Positions 1-18,562 of a DNA stretch of 64,000 nt are shown one piece after another. How positions within the stretch are numbered: position 1 is the stretch's first letter; the number at the start of each line of letters is the position of its first letter. A program made the position numbers and the translations under genes. Under the pieces are notes generated by a model that was not told the origin of the DNA, did no database searches, and was given only the letters and a program-made list of their open reading frames with translations. The DNA is taken from assembly GCA_026545765.1 (NCBI GenBank), contig CM048839.1, positions 3,038,001-3,102,000 of the forward strand. Direction: 5' to 3'. Source of the DNA: Plantago major (taxonomy: Eukaryota; Streptophyta; Magnoliopsida; Lamiales; Plantaginaceae).

Positions 1-1975
1 CTCATGTACATTCAATAATACTCCCATGGGAGATGAGTCTTTTCTTCTCAACTAGCGAACGCAAAGCTTCCCTCCCACATGAACAAGGACTCTCCAAAGT
101 TAAAAAACTTTCGGAGCTTCATTCTATATGGTAGCCTCTAGCTAGAGACAATGCTTAGATGATTGTCCTTCGAACATTTTCTGCTAAATAGGCTAGAAAA
201 TCTGGTCCGAAAGTACTTGTTCTTCCTTACCCTTTTACCGCATCTAGATTCAAACTCATGAGCCTTGGTGTTCTCTTGATTTGGAATCCTAGTTTGTATT
301 CATTCCTCTAATTTCAATTTAATTGAACAACTATAATAGACAAGAGTTACAAACAACAGGTTTGATCCTTCTGGGTCAAGGTCTGGACCACTTAGTTCAA
401 ACTCAGTTTCATAACCAAAATTACGTTTATGGTCAATTCCTTCATCTATGGACAAGGGAAGACATCTCAAATATTTTGCAATCATTAATTCAACAAACCG
501 TTCCCACGTCAATGTCATTAATCTTGGACCTAAAGACCAAGAAATTGATATACATTACATTACTAGCATATCCAAAGAATATGTAGTCCATAGTTCTGGG
601 ACCAAATACCGCTTGCCTTGGGTTAGGTACTTCTACCTTGGCCAACCAGCACCACAAATCGATACTTGAAATAAGCAAGGCTATCTCTTCATAACTTATA
701 TGGAACTATGTTGTTGTGCTTGTGGAAATTCTGTTAAGAATTTTGTTATCCAAGAGAATGGCCTCTCCCCACAATTCTAGTAAAGTCAAGAATTCAACAA
801 CATCCCCTTTGCTTCAACAAAGTATAAATTATATTAATGCCATTGCTATATTCAACAAACACACCAAAGTACGTTTTCCATCTTCACACAAGTCCATTGA
901 ACAGAATGCGGTTTTATACAAGTTAGTTTCATATTCACATGGTGAGTTGAGTGAACTTCACGGTTGAAGTCGCATACCGACTTACTGTTCAACGATAACC
1001 GAGTCGTGTCAAATTCTTTCCACCATGGATTAGGTCAACCAACAATTTCCAAACCTCTACACCACTTTTCAAGTGGACTAATGCAAGTACCACAAGATAC
1101 CTAGTATCCGTACTTACAACAAGTTTTTATCTCGATTGCTTTAGTGAACATATTCAACCAATATTTCACAAAACTCATTAAGTTTCTTAGAACTTAACCG
1201 CACATTAACGTATCAAGACACTATGCATTCTTGAATTGTTATGTGCCAACAACAAGTGGGAAACATTTGTCCATATGACAAACCACAATTTCAGAGAATT
1301 GTCATTCTCCCCGCATTTGAAAAGATTCAAGACTTTAAACGTTTAGTGTAGTATTTCCATATGCCGAGAAATATAATTTCTGCATAACAAGACCCACTCA
1401 TATGATACTTGAATTTCGCACTTCCATGGACACAAAGTCTTATGCACCTCCCAACACTAGGGACATAATTTCTCATGCTAACAAATACATATGCATTGAA
1501 TATGCCAACTTACACAATATTACATAAACGAAATGTAATAAACTCATCATACAAAACAAACATGACCACACATAGTTTGTATACTTCTGTATGATTGCAA
1601 ATAGATGATTGAACCAAAACATGCATATAATGCAACTTAAAAAAATAACAGCATGAGAACAAATATTACATTTAACTCTCTCAGGTTTCAGGTTAAAACA
1701 CAAGTTTCAACATACGCGTACTAATAAGTTCAACATGAAACTAGCACGGCATAGCATGACATTAAAACATCTTATAGCACATAAACGATACAGGTTTGTA
1801 ATTTCCGAACCAAATGGAAAACATGTCATACTAACAAAACGAACTTGTAAAATTAACCAAACATTTACCAAGCACATGGCAATTTAAACGAGAGAAAGGA
1901 CAAAGCATGTAATTCACAAAAAGCAAAACAGCCAGTTCCCGAACATAGAGAAATCGCACCAAGTTTTAAACAAAG
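1..1975. other. Left-edge stretch without a recognised gene
   Basis: No reading frame here is longer than about 90 codons and none resembles a protein I recognise. The DNA is AT-rich and non-repetitive at the scale visible in this window. It could be intergenic DNA or the non-coding interior of an old element that continues to the left; nothing decides between these. Confidence 0.4.
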
Positions 1976-2110
1976 GTTGTGATGGTTGAGTGGTATGTTG
2001 CTCAAGTGGTTTGCCAAAGGTTATGGGTTCAAACCCCAACAAATGCAACATTCTAGATTTAATTTTTCATGGCCCCACATACATATCAACCAAAATGAAA
2101 TCGGGCCACA
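1976..2110 (+). repeat. tRNA-derived SINE-like repeat
   Basis: The stretch holds a box A-like sequence (TGGTTGAGTGG, near 1984-1994) and a box B-like sequence (GGGTTCAAACCC, near 2026-2037) at tRNA-like spacing. The two sides of the would-be acceptor stem do not pair, so this is not a functional tRNA. A polymerase III-type SINE head followed by unrelated sequence is the best reading. The exact ends are not visible. Confidence 0.4.
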
Positions 2111-2352
2111 CAAAAAATTAACCAGCACTTTAACAAAAAACGAAAACGTACCGTTATTCGAGCTCAGGTGAACCACCAGCAAAATTAAAAACAATGCCAG
2201 TAACACAAAGGTATTGAACATGACACCTCTTGCTTATCAACAACTCCTTGTGCCACTGGACCATTGCATCTGTTTGTAGCATTCATGAACTGAACAGGTA
2301 TCTCAAGGATCTTACACGAGATTTGATCCACTTCCATCCGTTTCTGCCTCCA

Positions 2353-2727
<375 letters not shown>

Positions 2728-3043
2728 TCTCGGTACTCAAGACAAATTTGCCCCGCTTAGATGCCTACGGTTACAATTAGCAAAATGTCTCCCAAGATTA
2801 CACAGCAGGTGAATCTGTAAGCTGGCACTTGAAATTACAGATTCGAGTGGACTACTGCAATATGGAAAGACAGGTTTAAAAGAAGAAGAGAAGAAAGAAA
2901 GTGAGAATTGGATATCTCTTGTTATGTGTTTGAAATCCAATGGACTTCTATTTGTAGTTTTGTAAAGTTGTGACCAAAAGATGCAATTGTTGAACAAAAG
3001 ACTTATAGTACCGAATAGATATGTACTTTCGTAAGATACAATG

Positions 3044-3130
3044 ACATGTTGTTCCAGTGGCAACACTTGCCACTTTAGGAATTAGGCCCCCAGGTCATGG
3101 GTTCAATATCCACAATTTTTCACCTATTCT
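3044..3130 (+). repeat. Second tRNA-derived SINE-like fragment
   Basis: A box A-like stretch (TGTTGTTCCAGTGG) is followed about 40 bp later by a box B-like stretch (GGGTTCAATATCC). The arrangement resembles the repeat near 1976 but the bodies differ. It lies roughly 200 bp upstream of the first auxin-binding protein gene. Confidence 0.35.
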
Positions 3131-3314
3131 AGCTCCTCCAATTTTTCACATATCCACAATATTGGTTAGCTAAAATTTCAATAGTTACTCAGTTAAATTT
3201 ATGATTGGTAACTTTACGTATACACCTAAACCCACGTTAAAGTTAAATCTCTGATCTAGTGATCTTTCTGTATCAGTCTGAAATTCGGGCAAGAAAGCTG
3301 TTATTTGCAAGAAA

Positions 3315-5662
<2,348 letters not shown>

Positions 5663-6249
5663 CCTTGGTGACTTGAGTAGAACTTCTTCAGTTGTACTTT
5701 AGACAAATTGTTGCAATTTCACTGTTAAAGGTCTGCTACAAGTTTTCTATGCAACTGATTTCGGAACAATATGTATGATCCTGTAATATAATAACTTGGA
5801 TGCTTCTTTTCGACTTTTCGTACAATATGGTGTTACTTCACTGCTAAGGTACATAGTATCTACTTATCTAGCTACAGCCTTTATGGCTTCTACTTGTCGT
5901 TAACTCTGTCTATTTGAAACCGCAGATCAAAGTTGTTGAATTGTTGATTGAATTTGAATCTGACTATACCAGGTTGTAACTGCTGCCTACCAGGTTGTAA
6001 CTGCTGCCTATACCAGTTGACCTGCAATATATGAAAAAAAAAAAAAAAAATGATGCACCAGCTGACATTTTAGTTAAAAAACTAGTATGAATTATGATAA
6101 GCAGCTATGAACGACCAAACTAGAATAATGTTGGCAGCTGTACTAAAAACTCTTGACTTTGAAAATATACTTAGTCTTATTCATACCTGAAAGTCTTCAT
6201 GTATTATAAGTTCCATCTCTACAGGTCGAAAAGGCACTGATTTGTTGAA
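5663..6249. other. Spacer between ABP1 copies 1 and 2
   Basis: It contains the 3' flank of copy 1 and the promoter of copy 2. A roughly 21-bp sequence (ACCAGGTTGTAACTGCTGCC) occurs twice in tandem near 5970-6010, followed by an A run at about 6034-6050. No gene is visible. Confidence 0.5.
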
Positions 6250-7454
<1,205 letters not shown>

Positions 7455-7748
7455 TGCAAGTCTCCCTCCCCTACGTATCAATTGTCTCAGATATCTCAAA
7501 AGTTCCTAATCTTGACTGAATCGGTCTCCGGAAAGTCCAGGGTATATTTGAGAGTCTTGCACAATAATAGACAGAGAAAATTTACTAAAAAAATAAACAA
7601 TCGGGTCGATCCTGTCCGTATTTTAAAAAAATTACTACACAGCTTATCATGGCTACCATGTATCCATCCAATCATAATGATATTTTAGTCAAATTGCCTA
7701 CCTTTAGCATATAATGGTCTATGTTTAGCATAAAATTATTGATGACAA

Positions 7749-8240
7749 CTAGTGTTGTTTTTCGAGCCAAGTATTTCATCTGTACTCGTTAACAAAACGA
7801 GCTCATTTTTCGAGCTCGAACTCGAGTCAAATAAGTATGCCCGAGTTCGACTCATTTGGTTCGAGCTCTAAACGAGCTTGAGCTCGTTTCTGAAAATGCA
7901 TATAAATATAAAATATACTCCCTCCGTCCCAGATTCAATTATCCGCAGGCCTGGACACAGGTTTTAAGAGAAAAATGAATAAAGTAGGAGGGATGGTATT
8001 TAAGTAGGAAATAGATTGAATAAAGTAGTAGATATAATGAATAAAGTATGAAAGAGAGTGAATAAAGTAGGATACATATTTTTCATCAAATGAATGAGAA
8101 GTTGAAATTGAGACGTCTAAAAGTGGAATGTGGGAAATTAAATTCGGGACGGAGGGAGTATAATATTTAATTGAGCCTAGTCGAGTATCAACGAGTCGAA
8201 CGCTACATGCCTACATTGCAGTGTTAGGCTCGCGAGTTGC
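7749..8240. repeat. GAGCTCGA-rich degenerate repeat, split by a MITE
   Basis: The stretch starts near ACTAGTGTTGTT and is dense in GAGCTCGA, ACTCGAG and their complements. It resumes on the far side of the Stowaway element with CGAGTATCAACGAGTCGAAC. A similar stretch at 36597-36925 ends in AACAACACTAG, the reverse complement of this start, so both look like copies of one inverted-repeat element family in opposite orientation. Confidence 0.55.
7918..8158. mobile_element. Stowaway-like MITE (family 1, copy a)
   Basis: The element begins CTCCCTCCGTCCC and ends GGGACGGAGGGAG, a perfect 13-bp terminal inverted repeat, and is flanked by TA on both sides, as expected for Tc1/mariner-derived MITEs. 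The interior has repeated GAATAAAGTAG motifs. It interrupts the GAGCTCGA-rich repeat, so it is the younger insertion. Confidence 0.9.
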
Positions 8241-9367
8241 AAATTTGTCTGGAGCAATGAAGGATTCTCATGGAAGCCAAAGTCGATTGAGTGATCCAGT
8301 TGTTCAGGTGGCGATTTGCGGACTCCTCGAAAGCTGAATGAAGCTCCAATAAAACAGTGGATATATTGAATTTGGAACTGATCGACGGCGATGAAGGAGC
8401 ATAACAGAGGCAGCGGCTGATGACATCGTGGTCGACGAATAAGGGGATGTGGATCGAATTTTTTCGAGTAGGGAAATCATGGCGAGTTTCTGCACTGAGG
8501 TTGTTGTTGAAGGAGAAAGCGCGCCAATTGCTCGATGTATTGTGTTAATGTCATCGGGTCCATTTTTGAGTGATTACTATGAGATAGCTTTAGAAAATTA
8601 GGGTCGAACAAAAAAAGGAATTGCGATTTTAAATTATTTGCCTGCATAGGGGTAGAAAAAAAGTACTTGATGGTGAATGCAGTGATTATGTCCCGTGGAT
8701 CCTTTAGTGAGTATTTTCTTTAACCTTATTGTATGTGATCAAGTGCCTGAATGTGATTTTACTCCGTACCCTTTATGTGGCAAAGGTGTTACAATTCATT
8801 CGGACAAAGTTAAGCACCTTATGCCATTACATTTCTCGGTTCCTAAGAGTAATCTGTTTTCGTGTGATATGAAGAATTGTTTGAATGTGTGTGTGATAAG
8901 TGGACTTGTTTGTTGGCTGATGACGGAATAAGTGGATTGAATTGTACCCAACAATCGTCTCAAGGACAAGGACTATTGAATTGACATCATGGAATTCGAG
9001 GAAGCCAAAGTGGCAATGAGCATTTCGTAATGCAAAAAGTAGGATGTGCAATTGTAATGTACAGTTTCCTACAATTTTCTAGATTGTTCTATTAACATGA
9101 TATACACTTCCAGCCTTCTAAAGAGTCACCACGAGTCCCACACGCTCAAACAACAAGCCTCCTCATAAAACCACGAGACGTGACACACTGCTCTGATATT
9201 TAGATCCGGAGCTAATGGGATTCGAGATTCTCTTTGTCGATTTTATATTTATTTATTTATAATTTTTAATTTATTTATTTATATTTATGTGGAACATTTT
9301 GGCAAAAACAACGGAAGGTGAGGACCAGAATTATCAATTTGCGCAAATAGTCTATCTGAAGTAGGGG

Positions 9368-10020
9368 TGTAAATGAAACGAACATTCATGAAAATTTCAC
9401 GAAAATTTTGATCGCTTCGATTAGTGTTAAGTTTGGCCTAACCGAGCAGTTATGACATTACGTTAATAAACGAACATGAACACAAACATATAATTTATTG
9501 TTCGGTAGTTCGCGAACTGTTCGTGAACAAATTATATCTATAATAATTTTATATTATTTTATATATGGAGTATAATATTTCATAACCTAATCTATCATTT
9601 CCATTTTCCACATAAGTTATAATACTTATGTCATCCCAAATTCATTTACCCTTAGGCCGGACATAAATTTTAAGATAAAAGTGAATAAAGTGAGAAATAT
9701 GATAATAATGTAGGAATGAAGATGAATAAAGTAGGAGAGATAATAAATAAAATGTGATAGATAATGAATAAAGTAGGATATAAAATTTCCATTAAAGGAA
9801 TCAGAAGTTCAAATTGAGACGTCTCAAAATGAAATGCGGGAAGTTGAATTCGGGACGGATGAGGTATTTTCTAACCTAACCTACACAAAACCTATTGAAC
9901 TGTTCGTGAACATATTGAAGCATATAACGAGCAGAGCAAGTGTTGAGATGTTCGACGAACATGAACATGACATATATTAACGAACAAATGTTCGTTAAGG
10001 TCAATGTTCGGTTCGAAATA
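9368..10020. repeat. hAT-like degenerate repeat, split by a MITE
   Basis: The left end reads TAGGGGTGTAAAT, a form common for plant hAT-type MITEs. The interior is rich in GTTCGTGAAC and AACGAACA motifs and resumes after the nested MITE with AACTGTTCGTGAACA. A matching right end (ACACCCCTA) is not visible. The element remnant stops about 100 bp before the start codon of ABP1 copy 3, so it forms most of that gene's upstream DNA. Confidence 0.5.
9625..9864. mobile_element. Stowaway-like MITE (family 1, copy b)
   Basis: It is the same length and the same interior as the MITE at 7918 (GAATAAAGTAGGA motifs, TTGAGACGTCT near the right end) but with decayed ends: CTTATGTCATCCC on the left, GGGACGGATGAGG on the right. 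TA flanks are kept. The decay suggests it is older than the copy at 7918. Confidence 0.8.
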
Positions 10021-10116
10021 GAGACTACAGTCTACCAGAAACAGCAGTGCAAATTGTAAAGGATGAACTGAAGCTCTCAAGCTGTATCTATAATATCACT
10101 AAGACACTAACTAACC

Positions 10117-12646
<2,530 letters not shown>

Positions 12647-13214
12647 TATTTGAAGTTTACTTGTAACTTGTAACTACTGTTATTACAGTTACAGTAACAT
12701 CCCTGGAGGTTCAGAGCCTCAGAGGCCATTTGATGCAAATATAAAAGTAACTTTGCTGAAGGTTGAGCAGCCATTTGATGCATAGAAAAGGTTTGCTGCA
12801 TCACCCGCACTGTTTGGTTGATATTTTCCAGTCCGCAACTCCCAATTATACATACACATAGATTTTATGAATTCTTGTAAAGTGCCGGTGAATAGTACGT
12901 GTAATTTAGAGTGTAGTGAGGGAGTATTTTATAACCTGTCTAAAAAGATCGTAAATACCTTGTTTATGTATCATTGGAATTTGGAAAATGCATCAGCAAC
13001 AAATTGCAATACAATTAACTGTAAAAATGAGTCAAGGTGGCCAACATTTCCATTGCAATAGTTCTACCAAAGGTAACCCTATAATTACCCTAATAGGGTA
13101 AGGTACATCGGTTACAATTCCAACCCCAAATAATCGATCCTCTAATGTCTTTCCACCGAAGAGAAAGAATTGATCAATTCAAAACGGCATGTCAAGCATT
13201 TCAATCAGTGAAAA
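12647..13214. other. Convergent 3' flanks of ABP1 copy 3 and RRP4
   Basis: ABP1 copy 3 on the plus strand and RRP4 on the minus strand end towards each other across 568 bp. This interval should hold both 3' UTRs. No further gene is visible. Confidence 0.6.
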
Positions 13215-15758
13215 TCATCTTCTTTTCAACAATGAACTCCGTCTTTCAACTTCTTTCTCCGCAACTAAAACATGAAATTCACCTCCAAGCATCTCATGAA
13301 TTTCTAGATTCAAAAACTTGCTCAGCTCTACAATTTCCTTTACTAGTTCCACAGTGATCATGAAACTCAAGGTAGACAATACTCGAACAGCATTAGCTGC
13401 CCTACAAATGTGTTGTCGAATATCAGGCGATGTGTAGGCTTCTTCAACTTCATCAATGCTCATTTTATCCTGAGATTTGTCTATTTGATCCTCTACCATG
13501 TCATCTCTCACTTCGACATGTTCACCCACCCATATGAAACCATTGCGTCCCATAATCAAGTCCATTCCATATTGGTCGAGGTAGTGAAAATGTCTGCTAC
13601 TCTTTTTCACCAAATACGAGGGAACTGTAAGTAGCTGACCGTTCTTCAGCTGTAAGAAAAATGGAAGTGTAATCAAGTTACAAATGATCATTCTTTAGCT
13701 GTGAGAAAATTTAAGTGTTATCAAGTTACAAATGTCCTAAAGCCAACTATAGTTGGTGAATATGGTTAAACTCAAAGCAGCAATCACAAACATCTACCAA
13801 CAATATTTTGACAAAACCTTGGATCTTGGTGTTTCACAAGAGGCAACCACCTATTGTTCTCTAAGATCGAACTAGCAAAAGCCAAACGACAGAAATTGTC
13901 TCAGATAGCCTTCTCTATAACTCAAACTCCTGCAAAAAACTCCATTGGCTTCTAAAAAATATTATTCACCAACTATTTAGCTCCCATAACTGTAAACGCC
14001 CTCTAAGCAATATTTGGGGTTATCATTTATGTGTGGATGGAAATGTAGATTGCAGGTCTGAACTTTTGGATTTTGCAAAGGAATTAACAGTTGAGACTTG
14101 AGAAGTAGGCACATTACTACACCTTTCCATACTTCTGGCTTCTTGCTTGCAATTGAACACAGCCATCTTTCTGGATCTCCCGAACTTCAGCCTATTATTA
14201 AAGCATATGACATCAAAAGACTATGAGAAGACGGGAGGAAAGACAAGCAAACACAGGCCAAGTTGTGGTCAATATATGTGAATGCTCGAGAAACTTACAC
14301 ATATGACATCATTTTCTTCAAAAATGCTGCGCATGTTGAGTTCATCCAGGGCAGTTCTTCTTCTCTGGAAATGGAAACAACTGGAGCATGTTATTTCAAG
14401 CAGTGCAATACAACTTGATCCATCACTTAATTTGAATCAGGAATGCTTGATATCAGCATAACAGAAAAATACAAAGAAAAGTTCCTCAACATTCAATAAG
14501 AAGAAACAGAGTAGCAACAGCATTAAAACCAGACGTTTACCAAACATCTAATGGATGATAGCAAAACAGTCAGTGCAAGGAAATAGTAGTATTATCTAAA
14601 ACACCAGATAGACTACAGGTTCAAAGGCAGTGTAACGTACAAACCACAGAAGACTGAAGCACTTTGGTATTCAGAAACAAAAAGCAGGAGAATGAAGAAA
14701 AGGAGTAAAACACTTTCGAATACACAAGAAACCTGAGCCTCAACACCCCCAACCCAAATCCAATTTGGTATGCAGAAATAATATACTTCAAAATTAAAAT
14801 TGAGTTTCCACTTCTATATTCCTATGCAACTATGCTAACAAAGTTGCAAGAAAATTTTGATACCTGGATGCCATCTGGTAAGTTCATCGAAGAAAGCATA
14901 AGAATCGCATCCTGGGTATGGTTTATCTCTATTCTCCAGCGCTTCAATGCAACCTTGAAATACAAACACAAAATATGTAAACAGAAGTTATAACTAAAGA
15001 AGACAGTTGATTACTTCAATTCTACGCAAGCACATAAGATGCAAAGTGATTGATATCTAAAAATACGACACCATATAATTCACACAATATATAGAATATA
15101 CATTTCTACTCTGCAAACTCAGAGAACAGATGAAAGCTTCACCTCAGTTCTAAAACACAATTGCAACAATCATCTAAACAAACCATCATACATTTCCCAC
15201 ACTATCCACCTTATTATGATTTTATTGCAAAATAGATGTTCAAAAATAGCCAAAAGTTAATTCAATCGAATACTCACATCAATAACACGGCCAACGATTA
15301 TATCACCCGTCTCCGGTTTGTACCTACATAACACCAAGTAAGATTACAACCTAACCTGTTCACAATATTACTTTCCGGAAAGGGGATTTAAAAAAAAAAA
15401 AAAAAAAAAGCAAACCTAGCTCTCAAAGTCCGAACATAGATGAGCTTATTCACACGCTCCACCACTCCACAAAGCGTCGCCACCAGCTTCCCGTCCAAGT
15501 TCGCCGTCCCATGGCCCCTTCAATCGCATTGAAAAGTTCAAAATTCCATAATTGATTGGAGAATAAGCAGTAATAAGTGATAGAGGTGAAGAAATGATAC
15601 TTGAGAATGTTGTCTTCAGGGTTAAAGCCCGGAATCTCGTCGGAGACGATGACGGAGGAGTCGGAATTGACCTTGCCGGAGAGTGATTTCAGCTGCTTTA
15701 ATGCACTCTCGAGTCGAATATTCTGGCCTTTGTTGAGGGACAACTCCACGCCTCTCAT
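13215..15758 (-). CDS. RRP4: Exosome complex RNA-binding subunit RRP4
   Basis: A cap subunit of the RNA exosome, which degrades and trims RNA in nucleus and cytosol. Exons on the minus strand: 15601-15758, 15416-15517, 15278-15323, 14864-14953, 14299-14364, 14123-14191, 13215-13649; 321 aa, the usual length for plant RRP4. The N-terminal domain begins MRGVELSLNKGQ. An S1-type RNA-binding domain follows (about residues 60-140, with RYKPETGDIIVGRV). The C-terminal KH-type domain contains the Rrp4-characteristic G-x-N-G (G211-R-N-G214) followed by FIWVGEHVEVRD. All junctions are GT-AG and in phase. The sequence matches what I recall of Arabidopsis RRP4 over its full length. The C-terminal half is one 435-nt exon. 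Confidence 0.95.
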
Positions 15759-15799
15759 TGTTGCAGAGCTGGTGAAGATTGACAGTAGCTGCTGAAAGT

Positions 15800-15835
15800 C
15801 TAAAACCCTAATTGGAGATTCTGAATTAGGGTTTA
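15800..15835 (-). promoter_or_regulatory. Telo-box pair upstream of RRP4
   Basis: AAACCCTAA-type motifs occur at 15803-15811 (plus strand reading) and 15826-15834 (as TTAGGGTTT), 45-75 bp before the RRP4 start codon. Telo-boxes are known near the transcription start of plant genes for ribosome and RNA metabolism, which fits an exosome subunit. Confidence 0.6.
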
Positions 15836-16401
15836 TTGTTTTGGGGAAAGGATTCTGTAGAGGAAGGAGGTTTCTTCAATTCATTTAAGTAATTATTTTC
15901 AATTCGATTAAATTAACTTTTTAATTGACTTGAGTCCTTTTGAGATTCCAAGTTTACAAATTTATTCATACACATCCGATTTATGGAGATTCTCTCGTTT
16001 ATTTGTATAGAAGACTTGGAAGATTAAAATTTACCATAAAAAATCAAACCAACTAATGCTAGGCCAGTAAATTTTCGGAAAATTCAAAAGACCCGGTTTG
16101 AGGATCCGTTATTCGTTAAGTTTTCTAGTCTGAAACATTTCCCGTTCAGTCGTAGTTATCTTTCTCTATCAATTAACTCGGTGCCTGAAGTTATTGAATA
16201 TTTTGCCTCTCAATTTACAAGGAAGGAAGATTTTCTTGAAAATCGATTACTTGTTGTACCAGCATGAACAATAAACTTTAATTTTTTTCTTATGTTACTG
16301 CACTTTTCAGACTTGATCAAATTTACAACACGTTTTGACATGATTTAAGATTTGTCCTATTCATAATTTAAAATTTACTGCTTCAAGATTTTATTAACTT
16401 G

Positions 16402-17143
16402 GGCTCTGTTTACCACTAGCTTTTCAGCTCCATGAGCTTTTTTTTACCATTGACTAATAAAAAGCTCGTTACGTGAACATGCAATTTCTTAAATCAGCTA
16501 GCTGAAAAGCTAGTTGGTTAAGAAGCTACCCAAGTTAAATTTTTTAAAAAAAGAAGCTCCTTCATATCTTTTTCATTCCGGAAATATCCCTGACCTAAAT
16601 TAGAAAAAAAAAAGAAGAAGAAACAACTACCCGTTTTTATTATTTATTATTCTCGACTTATATTTTATATTGTTGGATTCTTTGTTATACATTTTGTGTA
16701 CTTGTTTGCAACTAGCATAAGGATTAATGCATCCGCATCTCTTTAAAATGCATACATGCACATCAATTACTGATTTTTTTCATTGCTAAGTTAAAATGCT
16801 CAACGAATATTTCTTTCAACTTCTGATAATTTTGATGATGTTATTACAGTGGCGATGTAAAGTACATTGAATATATATTAGAATAATTGGACAAAATGTG
16901 ATGTACTATTATTTAAAAAACTATAGACTAATAATACGATGAGAAAGGTTAAAGAAAATAAAAATAAGAGTAATGCCATTTTATGTCATTTTACAAAATA
17001 CCAGCTAGTTTATCAGCTAATTTGCTAAACACCTACATTTAAAATCAGCTAGCTTCTTAGCTAGTTAATCAGCTAGTTTATCAACTACCTAACCAGCTAC
17101 CAGGTACCAGCTAGCTTTTCAACTAGTTTTGCTAAATAGAGCC
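16402..17143. mobile_element. PIF/Harbinger-like non-autonomous element
   Basis: The left end reads GGCTCTGTTTACC and the right end GCTAAATAGAGCC, giving a near-perfect terminal inverted repeat. A 3-bp TTG duplication flanks it (16399-16401, 17144-17146). Both subterminal regions are packed with CAGCTAG/AGCTAG motifs, on the right about ten within 160 bp. The interior encodes no transposase. The 3-bp target duplication and GGCTCTGTTT-type end favour the PIF/Harbinger superfamily; a hAT origin is less likely. Confidence 0.7.
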
Positions 17144-17146
17144 TTG

Positions 17147-18016
17147 GTATATTACTCTGTTCCTCCCGGAGAAAGAAAGGGAAGTTCTCATTTTGACTTT
17201 TCGGAATTCCATTCCACTAGCATTTTGGGTTGGGGAATCCATTAGTGTTAAGTTCAAACAATGAGCAATATGCAACAATGACAGTAAATAATAATTGAAC
17301 AAATAATGTACCAAAACCAGAAAGTTAGAGACACAAGATTTAATGTGGTTCGGCAATGCCTACGTCCACGGAGATCAACCAACAATATCTTTATTGATAC
17401 TTAGGTTACAACCACACGACGTGACAAGAATAATCCCACATAAAAGATAAGACCAACCCTAATATGCTATTCTCCGAAGTATGAACCCTAACTTTCTATC
17501 AATCTTCTACTGTTGATATTCTAATCTGATCTGATCTATGTAACAAACAAGCCCCCTTACTATATAGAGAACTCAACTATCAAATCCAACTAGAACAAAG
17601 AAATTAATTACTAATCCTTCTATCACAAGAAAACTAATTTAGTTAACCTTCTTGTATAAGAAAATCACCTAGAATTCCTTCTAGAATCAGGAAACTTAAT
17701 TAGTTAAATGCCTAACTAATTCTCCAGCTTTCTATCTCCCGGATTTTATCACCACCGCGTTGAGATTTTCATATTTAATCTGAGCCGTTCAACGATCAAT
17801 ATCATTGTTGAGTTAACACTCTCACAATTGGAGTAATGGTGTTTAAAGAGAGCTGGAGATGAATCAGATTTGTGGATTAAAGTAATTTGCAAGATTTCAA
17901 CAACATAAATGATAGTAGAAATTGTTTGTGAAATCAGACTCCAACATAAAGAACATCTTATTAACAATACACATATGTTGATATTGATTCAACAGAGAAC
18001 AAATCAATCTTTCTCC
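17147..18016. other. Intergenic DNA left of the 18-kb ORF
   Basis: AT-rich DNA without a recognisable gene; it contains the presumed 3' flank of the minus-strand ORF that follows. Repeated TTAGTTAA-like words near 17600-17710 are the only visible pattern. Confidence 0.4.
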
Positions 18017-18562
18017 TCATAGCTTTCCTGGATCTCCAAGAGTACTGTTTCTCCTCATGGCTTTCTTCATCCTCTCTATATAAGCATCAGACTTTTCGTT
18101 TATGTTTGACGCAGCACTCAGTAGAAGCCCCGGCCGCCTCGGCTGCCTCATCTCCTCATGACGTTGATTGTCTACCATTGTAGCCTGAGCAGCTACACGG
18201 CCGACTTCTTTCTTTTCCTTCCGGTCTGTTCCTGAACGTTTCTCTACAGGTTCATGATCGGTTTTCATGTTGAAACGAACTTGCCGTTTCCCTTTGCTTG
18301 CCTCCAAACCATTTCGTGTCATAGTCTGGTCATCAGCGGTTATCTGAGCATCTTTCTTTCGAGCACGAACGAAGCCATCATTCATGCGGGTCCAGTTTTC
18401 CGAGCCCTCAGCATGATTGAACTCAATCACAATCTCAGAAAAAGAATGGCACTTATTATCATTTGGGATGACTGAACTGTTTTCGTTGGAGCGATTTAGG
18501 ATACTGAAAATGAAGTTGATGAGCCTTTGACAGATGCTAAGAGAGTTGGGATTGGCATCCAT
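18017..18562 (-). CDS. Unrecognised small basic protein (motif pair shared with 47-kb gene)
   Basis: I do not recognise a named family. The start chosen here (MDANPNSLSICQRL) gives 181 aa; an in-frame ATG at 18637 would add 25 residues. I prefer the shorter start because its N-terminus, SICQRLINFIF, resembles GMCQRIKATIRR of the 124-aa protein at 46751-47125. The middle is low in complexity and rich in Lys, Arg, Glu and Asp. The C-terminus (SDAYIERMKKAMRRNSTLG) also resembles that protein (SDYINRVKRRMLNS). Both are single-exon and on the minus strand. No membrane segment or signal peptide is apparent. A soluble, possibly nuclear, protein of a fast-evolving plant family is my inference; function is unknown. 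Confidence 0.55.
   Translation of the reverse strand: MDANPNSLSICQRLINFIFSILNRSNENSSVIPNDNKCHSFSEIVIEFNHAEGSENWTRMNDGFVRARKKDAQITADDQTMTRNGLEASKGKRQVRFNMKTDHEPVEKRSGTDRKEKKEVGRVAAQATMVDNQRHEEMRQPRRPGLLLSAASNINEKSDAYIERMKKAMRRNSTLGDPGKL

Larger units (their letters stand above)
7455..10116. other. Repeat-filled spacer between ABP1 copies 2 and 3
   Basis: This 2.6-kb gap is made largely of two older repeats, each with a Stowaway MITE inside (entries below). Between them, 8240-9360, there are short unrecognised open frames and AT-rich DNA but no supported gene. Confidence 0.6.

Noticed and set aside
1976-2050. Possible tRNA gene
   Set aside because: Box A and box B are tRNA-like but the acceptor arms do not pair, so a SINE head is more likely.
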